Source of the DNA: Dallia pectoralis
Taxonomy: Eukaryota > Chordata > Actinopteri > Esociformes > Umbridae
Reading direction: 5' to 3'
Length of the DNA stretch: 64,000 nucleotides
Assembly: GCA_029465975.1 (NCBI GenBank)
Contig: CM055753.1
Span: 10,358,816 to 10,422,815, forward strand
In this document: positions 53,319 to 64,000 of the stretch, in pieces
Position numbering within the stretch: position 1 is the stretch's first letter
How the letters are laid out: each line of letters opens with the position of its first letter
Made by a program: the position numbers and the translations under genes
Notes under the pieces: model-generated
What the model saw: only the letters and a program-made list of their open reading frames with translations
Told to the model about the DNA's origin: nothing
Database searches by the model: none

Positions 53319-54289
53319 CTACAGAAAGCTGAGGTGTGGGTTAATGTTCGGGCTCTTCTGACTGTACGACATGAGTGTCAGCTCTCCCCAAAAACTAGGG
53401 GAAGACCCATGTTTTCCCCAAGTGTTTTGTGGAAATGTGGAAACATTAATTGAAGATGTCTTCTAGTAATTTATTCAGCATTAGAGGTCATACAAAATTA
53501 TTACATATATTTAAAAAAAGAGACCTCTTTAATATCACATGAAAGAATGGTGTTGTGATTTTACAGGCGTTTCTAATAACATAAGAACATTTGCCTGATA
53601 TTTACTGAGGAAAAATTACACTTGACCGCTACTGTATTGGGGAGACCAAAAAAACCCAAGTTAAATTATTTCAATTTGTAAATGTACTTGCAACGTAAAT
53701 GCAATGTAGCACTTCATACCACTAAAGGGGGGTCCATTTACGTACTGGAAAAGATTTGCCACTTTCATTTTGATTAGTTGGGGGATTGTTTTTGTGTTTC
53801 AATGAAGCCTCCAGACATTTACCTTACAGACCACAATTTTCACACATACACACCCACTCTTTGTTGTCTCATTCATCGGTTAATGCCAAAAAAAGACTTA
53901 AAGATCTTTCACCAGGTTCTCCTATAGAAAATACCCAGTTTTTTCCCCTCCCACATTTCTGAAGTTCAATATGAACTGATTGGGTGGGACTCAGTGGAGT
54001 ATTCACCAGCGCCTGCTTGTTTGGAGGAGAACGCATTCCCCAGCCGGCAACCACAATTACTCACAATGAGTTGTTAAAGTGCAACAAGATAACGTGTTTT
54101 TGCTGCAATGTGTTACTTATAATATAGATTTTTTTCTTTACACAATACCACAACCCTTAAAAAAACCTGGGGTGACCCAAATTTGGACCGCAACCCACCA
54201 GTTGAGAAACTCTGCTCTACTCCATCTTTACAAAATCCTGTTCAGAAGGAGCTACACATAACTTGTCCCATCGGGGGTGTACACGGGGC

Positions 54290-54436
54290 CGTTTTCTATT
54301 ATAGACACACATTGCCGTTTCAATCTCAGTTCAGTAGAATGTGTAATACATAGCATGTTTCTCATGAGGCCCACCACATCAAGGCCCAACACTGGGCTGG
54401 AACACTGCGGTGGAGTTTACGCTGACAAGGTGAGCT
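54290..54436 (-). pseudogene. Decayed copy of the 53.2-kb segment
   Basis: GGAACACTGCG, GAGTTTACG, CACATCAAGGCC and TTCAGTAGAATGTGTAATAC align in order with 53190-53318. The minus-strand frame has an early stop, so this copy cannot encode the same product. Confidence 0.5.
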
Positions 54437-54644
54437 TCATCAGAAATGTGCGGCAGCCGCATGAAACTAGGCCAATTCCAAGTGACTTCATGACAATAAA
54501 TGTTGACGAATATGTCCGCTTTCCCTGAGACCTGGGGGTAGTCCCGTTTTCTCACAGAGCCAATTTAGTAACATTCCAACTTCTACACAGCTTTTAATGG
54601 CACTTCTCAGACTTTAATTAAAGGTGTCCTCGGGTGCCTTTGTT

Positions 54645-54806
54645 GAAATAAAACAAAGAGATATCCCGAGTTGAAATAAAACAAAGAGATATCCCAAGTT
54701 GAAATAAAACAAAGAGATATCCCGAGTTGAAATAAAACAAAGAGATATCCCGAGTTGAAATAAAACAAAGAGATATCCCAAGTTGAAATAAAACAGAGAT
54801 ATCCCA
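54645..54806. repeat. 28-bp GAAATAAAACAAAGAGATAT array
   Basis: Units start at 54645, 54673, 54701, 54729, 54757 and 54785. Each unit contains AATAAA and ATATCCCGAG or ATATCCCAAG. Confidence 0.93.
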
Positions 54807-55579
54807 TATATAAATACACATGATGTCCTCACAAAAAAATTGATGAGAAAATATCTATTACATATTTTAGAAAGTTTTGAAAAGTTCATCATATTATATA
54901 AAGCAGTGGTCCTATGATACAAAGGCACTTCCAATGACCTAACACCATTTCCCTGATACTTCCTTCTTTGAGGAATTTTTTTGGTTTGTGACTGAGCTGT
55001 ATGTTTTTCTTTTTTTTACATGAAATAAAATTCTGGGCACCTGTGAATGTACTTCAAACATACCCAAAAAGTGAGTCTAAATCTGAGTCGGATTTGCAAG
55101 TAAACTTCAATTACCAAATAAGAGTGTTTTTATTTCAGTTGAAGATTACTTTCAATGTAGAGGGAAAGTTTACCAGTTTCAACATGAACACATTTTCACA
55201 TATTAAGTTTTAATATTTTAACATAATTGCTTTATAACAGATAATATAGTTTTCACATTAGCATGGCTCCAGGTAACAAATGAATAAAACATGCTTTACG
55301 CATTTACTGAAACCTTAACCCCGATACCTTTTAATTGTGTTGTTTACAATGTATATTAATCTGCAAAAATATGATGAATAAGATTAGTTGATTTGGAAGG
55401 TTTGAATGCATTTTAGGTTTCGAAAACAATTGATTAAGACAAATTTCCTCTGTAACAAAAAAGTAGAAGTAAACTATACTGAAACCAAAACAGGAATTGA
55501 AAGAAGTATGCAATTCTAGCCAACAGTATGTTGAAGATGGATCAACACTGTAATGAGAAAAAATAATTTCACATATAAA

Positions 55580-57300
55580 TCCCAGAAGGAAAAGCCCACA
55601 TTGTGGAGTATTGGCATTTCTCTGGATGATATTCGCTTTCCTTGGTGTGTTTAGAAAAAAATGTTTTTAGCATTATAATACATACTCATGGAATACAGGT
55701 AATTTTGCCTAAAAGAATTACAATAGGAAATTGGGTAAAAAAGTATTTTAAGAGCTATACTCTACAAATAATCTATTATTGCCCAAATCAAACTTTATGC
55801 ACACCCAAACCTACCCTTGCCCTAAGTGTTTATAACAAACCTAAGCCCAACCTCAGCAATCAGTTGCTGATCAATTGATAGTGTGTTGATGGTATTATGA
55901 TCTACAGAACATCTACAAATGGAAATTGGGCCTCAACATAAAGTGTGACCAACATATAAGAGTGCTAAAGATATTAGATAAGGCAAACAAACATATGCAG
56001 TAAAGCCTGAGCAAAACCAAAACCAAAACGGGAAGATGAAAGCAACTCTAGTCAAAAATATATTCAAAATGAAGCATCACTATACTGCAAGCAAGGCCAC
56101 TGCCGAGCGAGTCAACAGGGGAAAACATATAAACCAAATTACTAACACAGGGCATTAACTATTTACAATAATGTCTAGTATTATATTGCATCACATTCCA
56201 CTGTTTTAATTGTTTACCCTTTCTTATATCATTGAAAGTGATGATATAAGGGACTAAAAACCTAGCCTTGGTTGTGCCAACATGAGTTATGACATCACCC
56301 GACCAACAACAACACCAAACACGTCACATCAGGTCATGTTTGCTCCTTTACTTCCTCACCATGTCACCAGCACTCCCTGCCGTGTCAGCGGCCTCATGCT
56401 CCTCTGTTTGGTCATTTTCTCACCACTCTCTCTCACCATTTTCTCTTCTTTTCTGAGGCAGCCCAAGAACTGAACAATGTCACAGACAGTCGTCCTATTG
56501 CATTTAAAGACGCCAAACTAATTTATACCTGACTGTAATAAAATTGCCTTCACTTTAATAAAACAAACACTAATAATACCCGGTGTTATTATCATCATAC
56601 TACCCAAGTAAATCCATGCAATAACTGACACTTTTCTGCAGTGGGCCGGTATATTATATATTTCCACATTTACAGTTCCAGCGCAATAAAATGACGTATT
56701 GACTCAATCTACACTGATATTGCCTACGTAACACATCGTTTTCCACTGTTCAAAATATGTGTAAGTAATGAAATGGAGAGACATTGATAGTAATTACACA
56801 CAGCAGTGAAGAACCAGTTTCTGCTGCGGTACGGCAACACCACTTGGACAAACCACACGCAGAACTGCAGTACTTCGTAATACTACAGCCGGTAGTAATA
56901 ATCAAGTTATGATTTTGGACGTGCGTGGTTGATTTTCGTAGCATTGCAGATTTATTTGTATTTTTCTACATAAATATATTGAGCATATTTAAATATTGGG
57001 TGGTATGTGTACCCCGAATATATATAATATTTAAGGTCCTGCTGTAATGAGAACAATGTCACATAAAAATCAAAGATGGAAATACCCAGATTGCGGAGAA
57101 TGGTTTAGGTTTTATCATGAATGGGTTGGTCTTTGTTAACATGAAAATTGAAGTTATGCAATGTTCACAAACAAAACTTGGAATTGAAACAGGTCATTTG
57201 GAACAAAATATTCGAAAATTATGCAACACTATCATAGAAGAATTTCACTTCAAACTCCATGAAGGAAAAGCCCACATTGTGGAGTATTGGCGTGTTGTGT
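55580..57300. repeat. Dispersed local duplication
   Basis: GGAAAAGCCCACATTGTGGA then GTATTGGC occurs at about 55589 and again at about 57264; a weaker relative (GATGGAAATACCCAGATTGC) is at 57074. These are old local duplications or an unnamed AT-rich repeat family. Confidence 0.55.
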
Positions 57301-57309
57301 AAACCCACA

Positions 57310-60000
57310 CACTTACACTTATTGGTTTCACTATTGGCTTAAACGGGACGCAGTGTGCTTTCCCTGCCCTAGGACACAATAATAGATGTTGAAATAGAAA
57401 CGGGGAAATATGCCTATACTGAAGGAAACACGGAGAGGAAAAATGAGTGGGTGAATTGTAGGAGTTTGGAGGTGTGACCATTAGGTGAAACTGTCAGAAG
57501 AGAGAACGAGCGATTAAAAAAACAAAAACAGATCGGGGAATTCAAAGGTGACAAGTGAGACTGGCTTTTCCTCACTCATTTCCGTCTCTTCTGACGCTGT
57601 TTACACCTGCGTTCATCTTATATTGTTCTGTTTACCTGTTGTTGTTCTCCACGCTGAGCCGGGTGTTACAGCATCCGAAACACCTGATTGGGGAGTTCAT
57701 CAGTACTGGGTCTACAGCCGACACCTCTGACACCCGAACACCCATCTATTCGTGTACCAAGTGTTAAATAGATATTTCTATCTTGATTTAATGACAGCAT
57801 CCACTGAAAAAAAAGTTACGACTTAAGAATAGCAGAAGAAAGAAAGCGGTAGCAACATTATAGCCTACTTGTCAAATTAAACGTAGTTTTATTGAGAAAA
57901 AAATGCAGTGAATGCTCGTATTGACCAAATATCGTCACGTTGTTATCCTTCACTAAAATGCTCTAAAAGTTTGGTTCCAATGCGTGAAATGTGTATTCAG
58001 TAGGCTATATAGTTGGATCAAGTGTCTATACATAAAAATGCATAACCCCGTTGTCAATCAAAATTACATTTTTTTATAATAATCCATAAAGCATAGTCTA
58101 GTTTTAGCTATGTCTGTAAATTATATATTTTATAACATGTTGTTTGATCTGTCGGGAGCCAGTGAGATTTTATCAAACGTTTTCACATCTTTTAAAATAA
58201 GGTTTAAATAATTCTGTCAATCAGTGCGGCTATAAAATGGGCACACCGAGGGAGTTCTCTGTAGTAACAAATCTCCAGCTCCAATATGAGTTTATTTTAT
58301 TGCAATAGGCTGTGCAATGTTCTCCCTGCGTGACATCTCAACAGTTACTCTCTCACTATGCAAACATATAAGAAAATGCACACATTCTCTTGAAGCACCT
58401 CTTGAGTATTTAACGCATAAGCAAATCAAATGCTTTAAAATCAATGCAGCTACATTTTGTGATGCATTTGGCTCTCACACTTAAATTTGAACAAGGCGTA
58501 CTGATGTGTGTTGTGTTACACGCACACAGGGACGTGAGCGCTGCTGTCTGCGGTTTCTCGTGTAGACAGATAGGAAGGCCGCTCGATTGACCTGGTTTTC
58601 TAATGCATTACATTATCTGAGCGAGTGTGTGAGAGTGTGAGAGCTACATTAGACACATTCAATGCTTTTAATTGTGTTTAAAGAGAATTGTTAAGATTTA
58701 AACATGTCTGCTTGGATGTGCTGATATTGGAAATATTCTTGGGTTTGGTCTGGGCTGGCAAATACTAAACATAAAAATGTGTATTAGACGTGTTTACTAT
58801 TCATGTTTGTGGATTTATGAAATTCTGTATGTATGTTTCAAAATAGTCACCACGTCTCACACAGCAGACACATATTTGAGCCATGGTGACAGAACACAGT
58901 ATCCCAACACCAATCACACTATTCTACGTTGGACATGAACAGGATAGTCTAGTGGCGTTATAATTAGGCTACTTGAACAATTCGGATGTATTAGATTGCT
59001 CTGAAATAGTTCCAGTTGAGGGGTTTGAGATGCACCGGGGAGAACATGCTTTGATCCACAGCATCACTGCTCGTGGCCCCACCTCGTGGTCATTTATGAT
59101 AATAAAGGTGCTAATAAAGGGGCTCACACCTCGGTTCTGGGACGCACACACTGCTCTTGATCCAATCCAGTATTACCTTGAAATGTCAAACAAGAGAACC
59201 AGCGATGCCGTTGCCCATATAGACACCAGTGACCACCATCCTTGCAACATTGAACTGGTTTGAAAAGTACTGTCATCACATTGTAAAAGCATCATGAAAA
59301 GTATTTGTTCCCAGATTGGCAATTCGCTTGGTCTATGCAAACAAATTAACGCAACTTCAAAGCTTATTTAAAGTTAAGACCACCATATATTATTTATGTT
59401 GTGCAACAGGCAAAAAAATTAAATGCCTTTCTAAAATATTTGGGAGCAAAGATAATGGAGAAACATAAAGAAGGTGCGCGCTTCCTTTGGCCTCTAGGCG
59501 CGTTCATGACAAATCTATGTGTCCCTAGCAACCACACACTCAACCGGAGACCAAGCTCGTATTACCGTAATGTAGTGTGTATACGCGCACAGTATACTTC
59601 TGATTTATCGTGACTTTTACACAAACTGATATTGTTGTTCAATTAAATAAGTTGGTAGTTTCACTAATATTTCCTTGACATTTCAACGTTTTAATCGTCG
59701 TCATGATACTTAGTTACGGATTTATTTAGGACCGGGGCGTATTTCTTTGTTGTTTTACGATTTTGGGTTACCGGGGAGTGACTCCACAACACAGACAGAC
59801 AGACACACAATTGATGGACGTACAGTATTAGTAACAGTATTAGTATAATACAGTTATCTCGCTGCTGCATGGCCGTTGTTATAATACTGTATATAGGTAC
59901 TGCAGCTAGTTCATTGCATGTCCATAACATAATTTAATGACTACTAACATGCCAATGTGTCTGGTGACCAATGCTCCTGGCTCTATGTAGCTAGCTTTGC
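57310..60000. other. Intergenic, no gene recognised
   Basis: AT-rich DNA between the local duplications and atat1. Open frames of 60-96 codons here show no family signature. Confidence 0.5.
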
Positions 60001-60139
60001 TAACGCGTCTATTGTTTTTGCAGAAATCTTCCTCCAACCTATAATACAGCTTGTCTGCAACGTCTCCACGTTTATTACCGACGAGCCGGTACCAGCAGCC
60101 CGGAACTGATTTCCCGACGTCAGATAGCGGACAGGGAAT

Positions 60140-60231
60140 ATGGAACCGTCCATTGACATAAATCAGATTTTCCCCGAGAGGATTACCGTTTTGGATCAGA
60201 ACCTAGTTGCATGTAGAAAAACGTTGGGAAG
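60140..60231 (+). CDS. atat1: atat1 exon 1
   Basis: MEPSIDINQIFPERITVLDQ then NLVACRKTLG, ending in phase 2 at gtaatg. A moderately CpG-bearing 5' region at 60050-60139 is the likely 5' UTR. Confidence 0.93.
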
Positions 60232-63200
60232 GTAATGTCATGTAAGAGTGGCTTAGTGGAAATTGCTTTTTTATTTGGGGCAATTTGTTATTTTCAGCAG
60301 AATGTTGTTGAGGACAATCTGTTATTGCCTCCTATAGTAGCGTGCATGACTTTACAACCCTTCCGGGTGTGCCACAGTGACAGCTGACACCTAGCTGACT
60401 AGGCAACTAGGCTAGCTGACCGTGCTATTAGTCAGAGAGTTATAATACATACATACTGTACCACTTTAGACTGATAGCTACTCCGTTGGCCTGCATTATA
60501 CATAAGAGCAATAGATCTTTGCATTGATCTTTGCTGATTCAGCGTGACACGATTCAAACCCTTCTGATATAGTCACCTTTATCTTTCACCTCCATGTGTT
60601 ATTTTAGGCCAGATCCTGAACACCAAATTGCAGCAGTTATTGATGAACTTGGAAGAGCCTCCGCCAAGGTGTGTAGCCATGCACCTCTGTGTCTGTGTCT
60701 GTGTCTGTGTGTGCTTCACACATGTGTCACTATATTGTCTTACCCTAGGCACAGCACCTGACTGCCCCAATCACAAGCGCGTCAAAGTTGCAGACCGCCA
60801 AGCACCATCTCTACCTGATCAAGGATGGGGAAAGCAACGGGTAACACTCACAGAATGTGCATGCGCAATTTCCTGTTTCTGTCCTGTATTTCCTCTTTCT
60901 CTGGAAGACAGAAAACCTGTCATGTGAGAAAGTAAGTGCAACCCCTGGAAAGTTTTTCAAAACATTTTGATGCTTGGGTGTGTGGTCTTTACTCTTAACA
61001 CCTTTTTCTGTATTTTACAAATTTCACGGAGAGGTTATACTTATACAAAAAAATAAGTAAACCCCTAGCTCAAATAACTGGCGGTGCCCCTTTTGGCTGA
61101 GAACTTAACGTAGTCATTGTACAGTTTAAGCCCCTGTCCGTCAGTCTCTCGATTGAGGGATGTTTGCCCACTATTTCCTTGTAGTGCTTAAACCTTGTAA
61201 TTTTTGCGGGTTTTCTTGCATGCATCGCCAACGTTAAGGTCACCCACGGCATTTTAACACCATTGCGATGTCAACTTTGATTCAGTCATTCCATCACCTA
61301 TATTATGGAACAACAGTCATGTTTTGTGGTTTGTATGACGTTCTTCTGTATCATGGCAGTCTATCGTTTTCAGAATCGATTGTTGTCACAGAGGCCTGTG
61401 GATCCTTTTGATCTAAGAGTTCTTAGATTCTTATACAAGTATCTTCCGATATGCTTCTGGAGCACACTTGGTGGGACAACTTGTCCCAGGTAGATTCTGG
61501 TCTGGAATTGTCTCTTTTTATAGACATTCTGTCAAGCAGTACATTAATTTACTTCAAATTGCTTGGATATGGCTTGTAACCTCGCCTAGACTTATGTGCT
61601 CCAGTGATCTTTCTTCTGAAGACCATGGGTATATATTTTGATCTCGGCAGGATCCTGTACCACACAGCCGTTTTATTAAGACCGAACCAGACCAAGTTTC
61701 TGCTCCTCACAGAAAGCTGAAGCCCGCCCAGTTACTCAACATCATTTATTTTATTCCATGCCCTTGTTGTTTTACTGCACCTGATTGTAACCTTTGTCAT
61801 TTTATTTAATGGTAAACGTAGTCTGTACCAACCTTTTCCAAATTGCATTTCTGTTCATTTTAACTGGGTTACCTTTAGCAGACAGAGTGGTTGGAGTTCA
61901 GCTCAAATTCCATGTGTCCAAATATGTGAAAAAAAATCCAGGAGGTTTATTTACCTATTGGCATTACTGTGTGGCATTACTGTGTGGCATTACTGTGTGG
62001 CATAACTGTGTGGCATAACTGTGTGGCATAACTGTGTGGCATTACTGTGTGGCATTACTGTGTGGCATAACTGTGTGGCATAACTGTGTGGCATAACTGT
62101 GTGGCATAACTGTGTGGCATTACTGTGTGGCATAACTGTGTGGCATAACTGTGTGGCATAACTGTGTGGCATTACTGTGTGGCATTACTGTGTGGCATAA
62201 CTGTGTGGCATAACTGTGTGGCATAACTGTGTGGCATTACTGTGTGGCACATCATAATCATTTTATCCACTCTAGAAAAGACAAAAATGTGCTTGTTAGC
62301 ATCATACAGTGGCAAAAGCTTCTCAAGTCCTCCTGGGAACTCTCAGAGAATGATCCATGTTTTGTTGTTTTGTTGCTGTTCAAATGACTTGTGAGATTGT
62401 TAGTTTGACAAGTACAGAAATATGAAGTTTGTTTTTGTGCAGCCACGTCTCCACAAACGTTTTCTTTGGAGGCCCAGATGTTGTCTAAAAAGGTTTATCT
62501 TTCTGCATTTTACATTTCAAGAACATGCCTGTTCTTGCTAAATGGTCGGTTCTACAGCCTCTACGTTATGGACCCCAACTTTTTATTCAGTTTGTCTAAA
62601 GGTTTAATTGTGATACTGACCATACTTTTAGTATGGTCTAACCCAGAGATTTAGGTTAACTCTGTGATTTAGGTCATCCCCGTGATTTCGGTAAACCCGG
62701 TGATATAGGTAAACCCGGTGATTTAGGTCATCCCTGTGATTTAGGTCATCCCTGTGATTTAGGTCATCCCTGTGATTTAGGTCATCCCTGTGATTTAGGT
62801 CATCCCCGTGATTTAGGTCATCCCTGTGTTTTAGGTCATCCCTGTGATTTAGGTCATCCCGGTGATTTAGGTCATCCCCGTGATTTCGGTAAACCCGGTG
62901 ATTTAGGTCATCCCCGTGATTTAGGTTAACCCGGTGATTTAGGTTAACCCGGTGATTTAGGTTAACCCGGTGATTTCGGTAAACCCGGTGATTTCGGTAA
63001 ACCCGGTGATTTAGGTTAACCCGGTGATTTAGGTTAACCCGGTGATTTAGGTCATCCCGGTGATTTAGGTTAACCCGGTGATTTCGGTAAACCCGGTGAT
63101 TTAGGTTAACCCGGTGATTTAGGTTAACCCGGTGATTTAGGTTAACCCGGTGATTTAGGTCAACCTTGCTGTGAATTATTTCTTTCTGTGATGACGTAGA

Positions 63201-63646
63201 CGTCTCTCATCTGACCTATGTGTTTTCTCTTCGCCCCTTCTTTCTTGATTTACCGTCTGGTTCTTGCTCTTTCTTTTAATCACCCACATGCAGAGAAAAA
63301 GGACTTGCTGTGGGGTTTCTGAAGGTTGGCTACAAGAAGTTATTTCTGCTTGTGAGTACTCCTATTTTTACTTTGAGTAAAAACTGCAGCATTTGGGAAT
63401 GTTTGTTGCTATAAATATCCATGCAGAGTAACCCGGAACAAATGCATCGAGGGGATTTCAACAATGTTTATTGCAAACACTCTGGATTAATAAAGTTTCA
63501 CGGTGTTGAATCGAATTTGAATGTGTCCTCAGGACCAGCGAGGGACACACATGGAGTCAGAACCTCTGTGTGTCCTGGACTTCTTTGTGAAAGAGACACT
63601 GCAAAGACACGGCTATGGACTGGAGCTGTTTGAGTTTATGCTGCAG
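60140..63646 (+). CDS. atat1: Alpha-tubulin N-acetyltransferase 1 (3' partial)
   Basis: Acetylates Lys40 of alpha-tubulin inside microtubules, using acetyl-CoA. Exons 60140-60231, 60608-60668, 60749-60840, 63294-63351 and 63533-63646, all GT-AG and in frame, give the first 139 residues of the GNAT-type catalytic domain; the rest lies beyond the window. Landmarks: IFPERITVLDQNL near the N terminus, VIDELGRASAK, APITSASKLQ with the catalytic-region glutamine (Gln58 in human), GFLKVGYKKLF, EPLCVLDFFV, and the acetyl-CoA loop LQRHGYGLELF. The start ATG at 60140 gives MEPSIDINQIFPERI, matching vertebrate ATAT1 N termini. The Leu after GYG replaces Arg in human; fish vary here. Confidence 0.96.
60608..60668 (+). 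CDS. atat1: atat1 exon 2
   Basis: RPDPEHQIAAVIDELGRASA then K. Acceptor attttag, donor gtgtgt. Confidence 0.94.
60749..60840 (+). CDS. atat1: atat1 exon 3
   Basis: AQHLTAPITSASKLQTAKHH then LYLIKDGESN and two bases of a split Gly codon. Acceptor taccctag, donor gtaaca. Confidence 0.94.
60930..61690 (-). mobile_element. Degenerate teleost DNA-element remnant
   Basis: AATAAGTAAACCCCTAGCTC then AAATAACTGGCGGTGCCCCT and CGTTAAGGTCACCCACGGCA then TTTTAACACC are recognisable blocks of a common teleost repeat. The latter recalls the reverse strand of a Tc1-type transposase C-terminal region. No intact frame. Strand is tentative. Confidence 0.4.
61962..62250. repeat. 13-bp ACTGTGTGGCATA/T array
   Basis: About 22 units alternating between GGCATAACTG and GGCATTACTG in runs of one to four; atat1 intron 3. 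Confidence 0.95.
62645..63170. repeat. 18-bp GATTTAGGTTAACCCGGT array
   Basis: About 29 units. Left half mostly GGTCATCCCTGT, right half mostly GGTTAACCCGGT with GGTAAACCCGGT copies. The GGTTAACC form is a perfect palindrome. Ends about 125 bases before exon 4. Confidence 0.95.
63294..63351 (+). CDS. atat1: atat1 exon 4
   Basis: EKGLAVGFLKVGYKKLFLL after the split Gly. Acceptor acatgcag, donor gtgagt. It follows a 2.45-kb intron rich in repeats. Confidence 0.95.
63533..63646 (+). CDS. atat1: atat1 exon 5
   Basis: Thirty-eight codons, DQRGTHMESEPLCVLDFFVK then ETLQRHGYGLELFEFMLQ, with the acetyl-CoA-binding QRHGYG loop. Acceptor gtcctcag, donor gtgaga. Confidence 0.95.
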
Positions 63647-63674
63647 GTGAGATGCTGAGATACAAGGGGACAAG

Positions 63675-64000
63675 CCCGGTTACACCAGAATGGATTTTGG
63701 GCTGTGTTAAAATGCTACGAAATAAAAGCCCAGACTGATCACACCAGAATGCATGTTTGGCTGTGTTAAAATTCTACGAAATAAAAGCCCAGACCGATCA
63801 CACCAGAATGCACGTTCGGCTGTGTTAAAATGCTACAAAATAAAAGCCCAGACTGATCACACCAGAATGCATGTTCGGCTGTGTTAAAATGCTACGAAAT
63901 AAAAGCCCAGACTGATCACACCAGAATGCATGTTCGGCTGTGTTAAAATGCTACGAAATAAAAGCCCAGACCGATCACACCAGAATGCACGTTCGGCTGT
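63675..64000. repeat. 59-bp array running off the right edge
   Basis: GCTGTGTTAAAATGCTACGA recurs at 63701, 63760, 63819, 63878, 63937 and 63996. It starts soon after the exon 5 donor. Each unit contains the poly(A) hexamer AATAAA. Confidence 0.95.

Noticed and set aside
56282..56473. 63-codon frame with hydrophobic stretch
   Set aside because: Short, isolated and without homology that I recognise.
58973..59263. 96-codon open frame upstream of atat1
   Set aside because: No recognisable family, no splice context, and an equally open antisense frame; probably chance.

Overview
The window is vertebrate nuclear DNA, almost certainly from a ray-finned (teleost) fish. It has split genes with GT-AG introns, teleost-type SINEs, a decayed Tc1/mariner transposon and very many micro- and minisatellites. 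A short palindromic repeat ending in GCCATTTGGGAC and a weak HpaI-like tRNA SINE suggest a pike/salmonid-type (protacanthopterygian) fish, but this is inference from memory of those genomes.

Three real genes are supported. (1) gabbr1, plus strand, enters from the left edge and runs to the stop at 41929. Eighteen coding exons can be placed, all joining in frame, and give about 869 residues of the GABA-B receptor subunit 1: the GABA-binding Venus-flytrap domain, seven membrane helices, a C-terminal coiled coil and the RSRR retention motif. (2) tnf, minus strand, 49866 to 48286: four exons, 241 residues, with a TATA box upstream and a cluster of AU-rich decay elements plus a poly(A) signal downstream. 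(3) atat1 (alpha-tubulin N-acetyltransferase 1), plus strand from 60140: five exons (139 residues) before the window ends inside the gene. In human all three lie in or beside the MHC on chromosome 6, so the window keeps a piece of ancestral MHC-region gene order.

Layout: 1-41929 gabbr1 with about a quarter of its length in tandem arrays (sum of array lengths by eye); 41930-47560 gabbr1 3' flank, starting with a GGGT-rich array; 47590-49970 tnf; 50000-60100 AT-rich intergenic DNA with DNA-transposon remnants and decayed local duplications; 60140-64000 atat1 with three more tandem arrays.

The most unusual feature is in gabbr1. Two minisatellites end exactly at the 3' splice site of a coding exon, and every unit copies that splice site together with the first exon bases. 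The 31-bp array before exon 3 (14 extra acceptors) and the 68-bp array before exon 15 (28 extra acceptors) each present candidate branch point, pyrimidine tract, AG and exon-like start, yet nearly every decoy would bring a stop codon in the spliced frame within a few codons. Most long open reading frames in the window are artefacts of stop-free tandem repeats.
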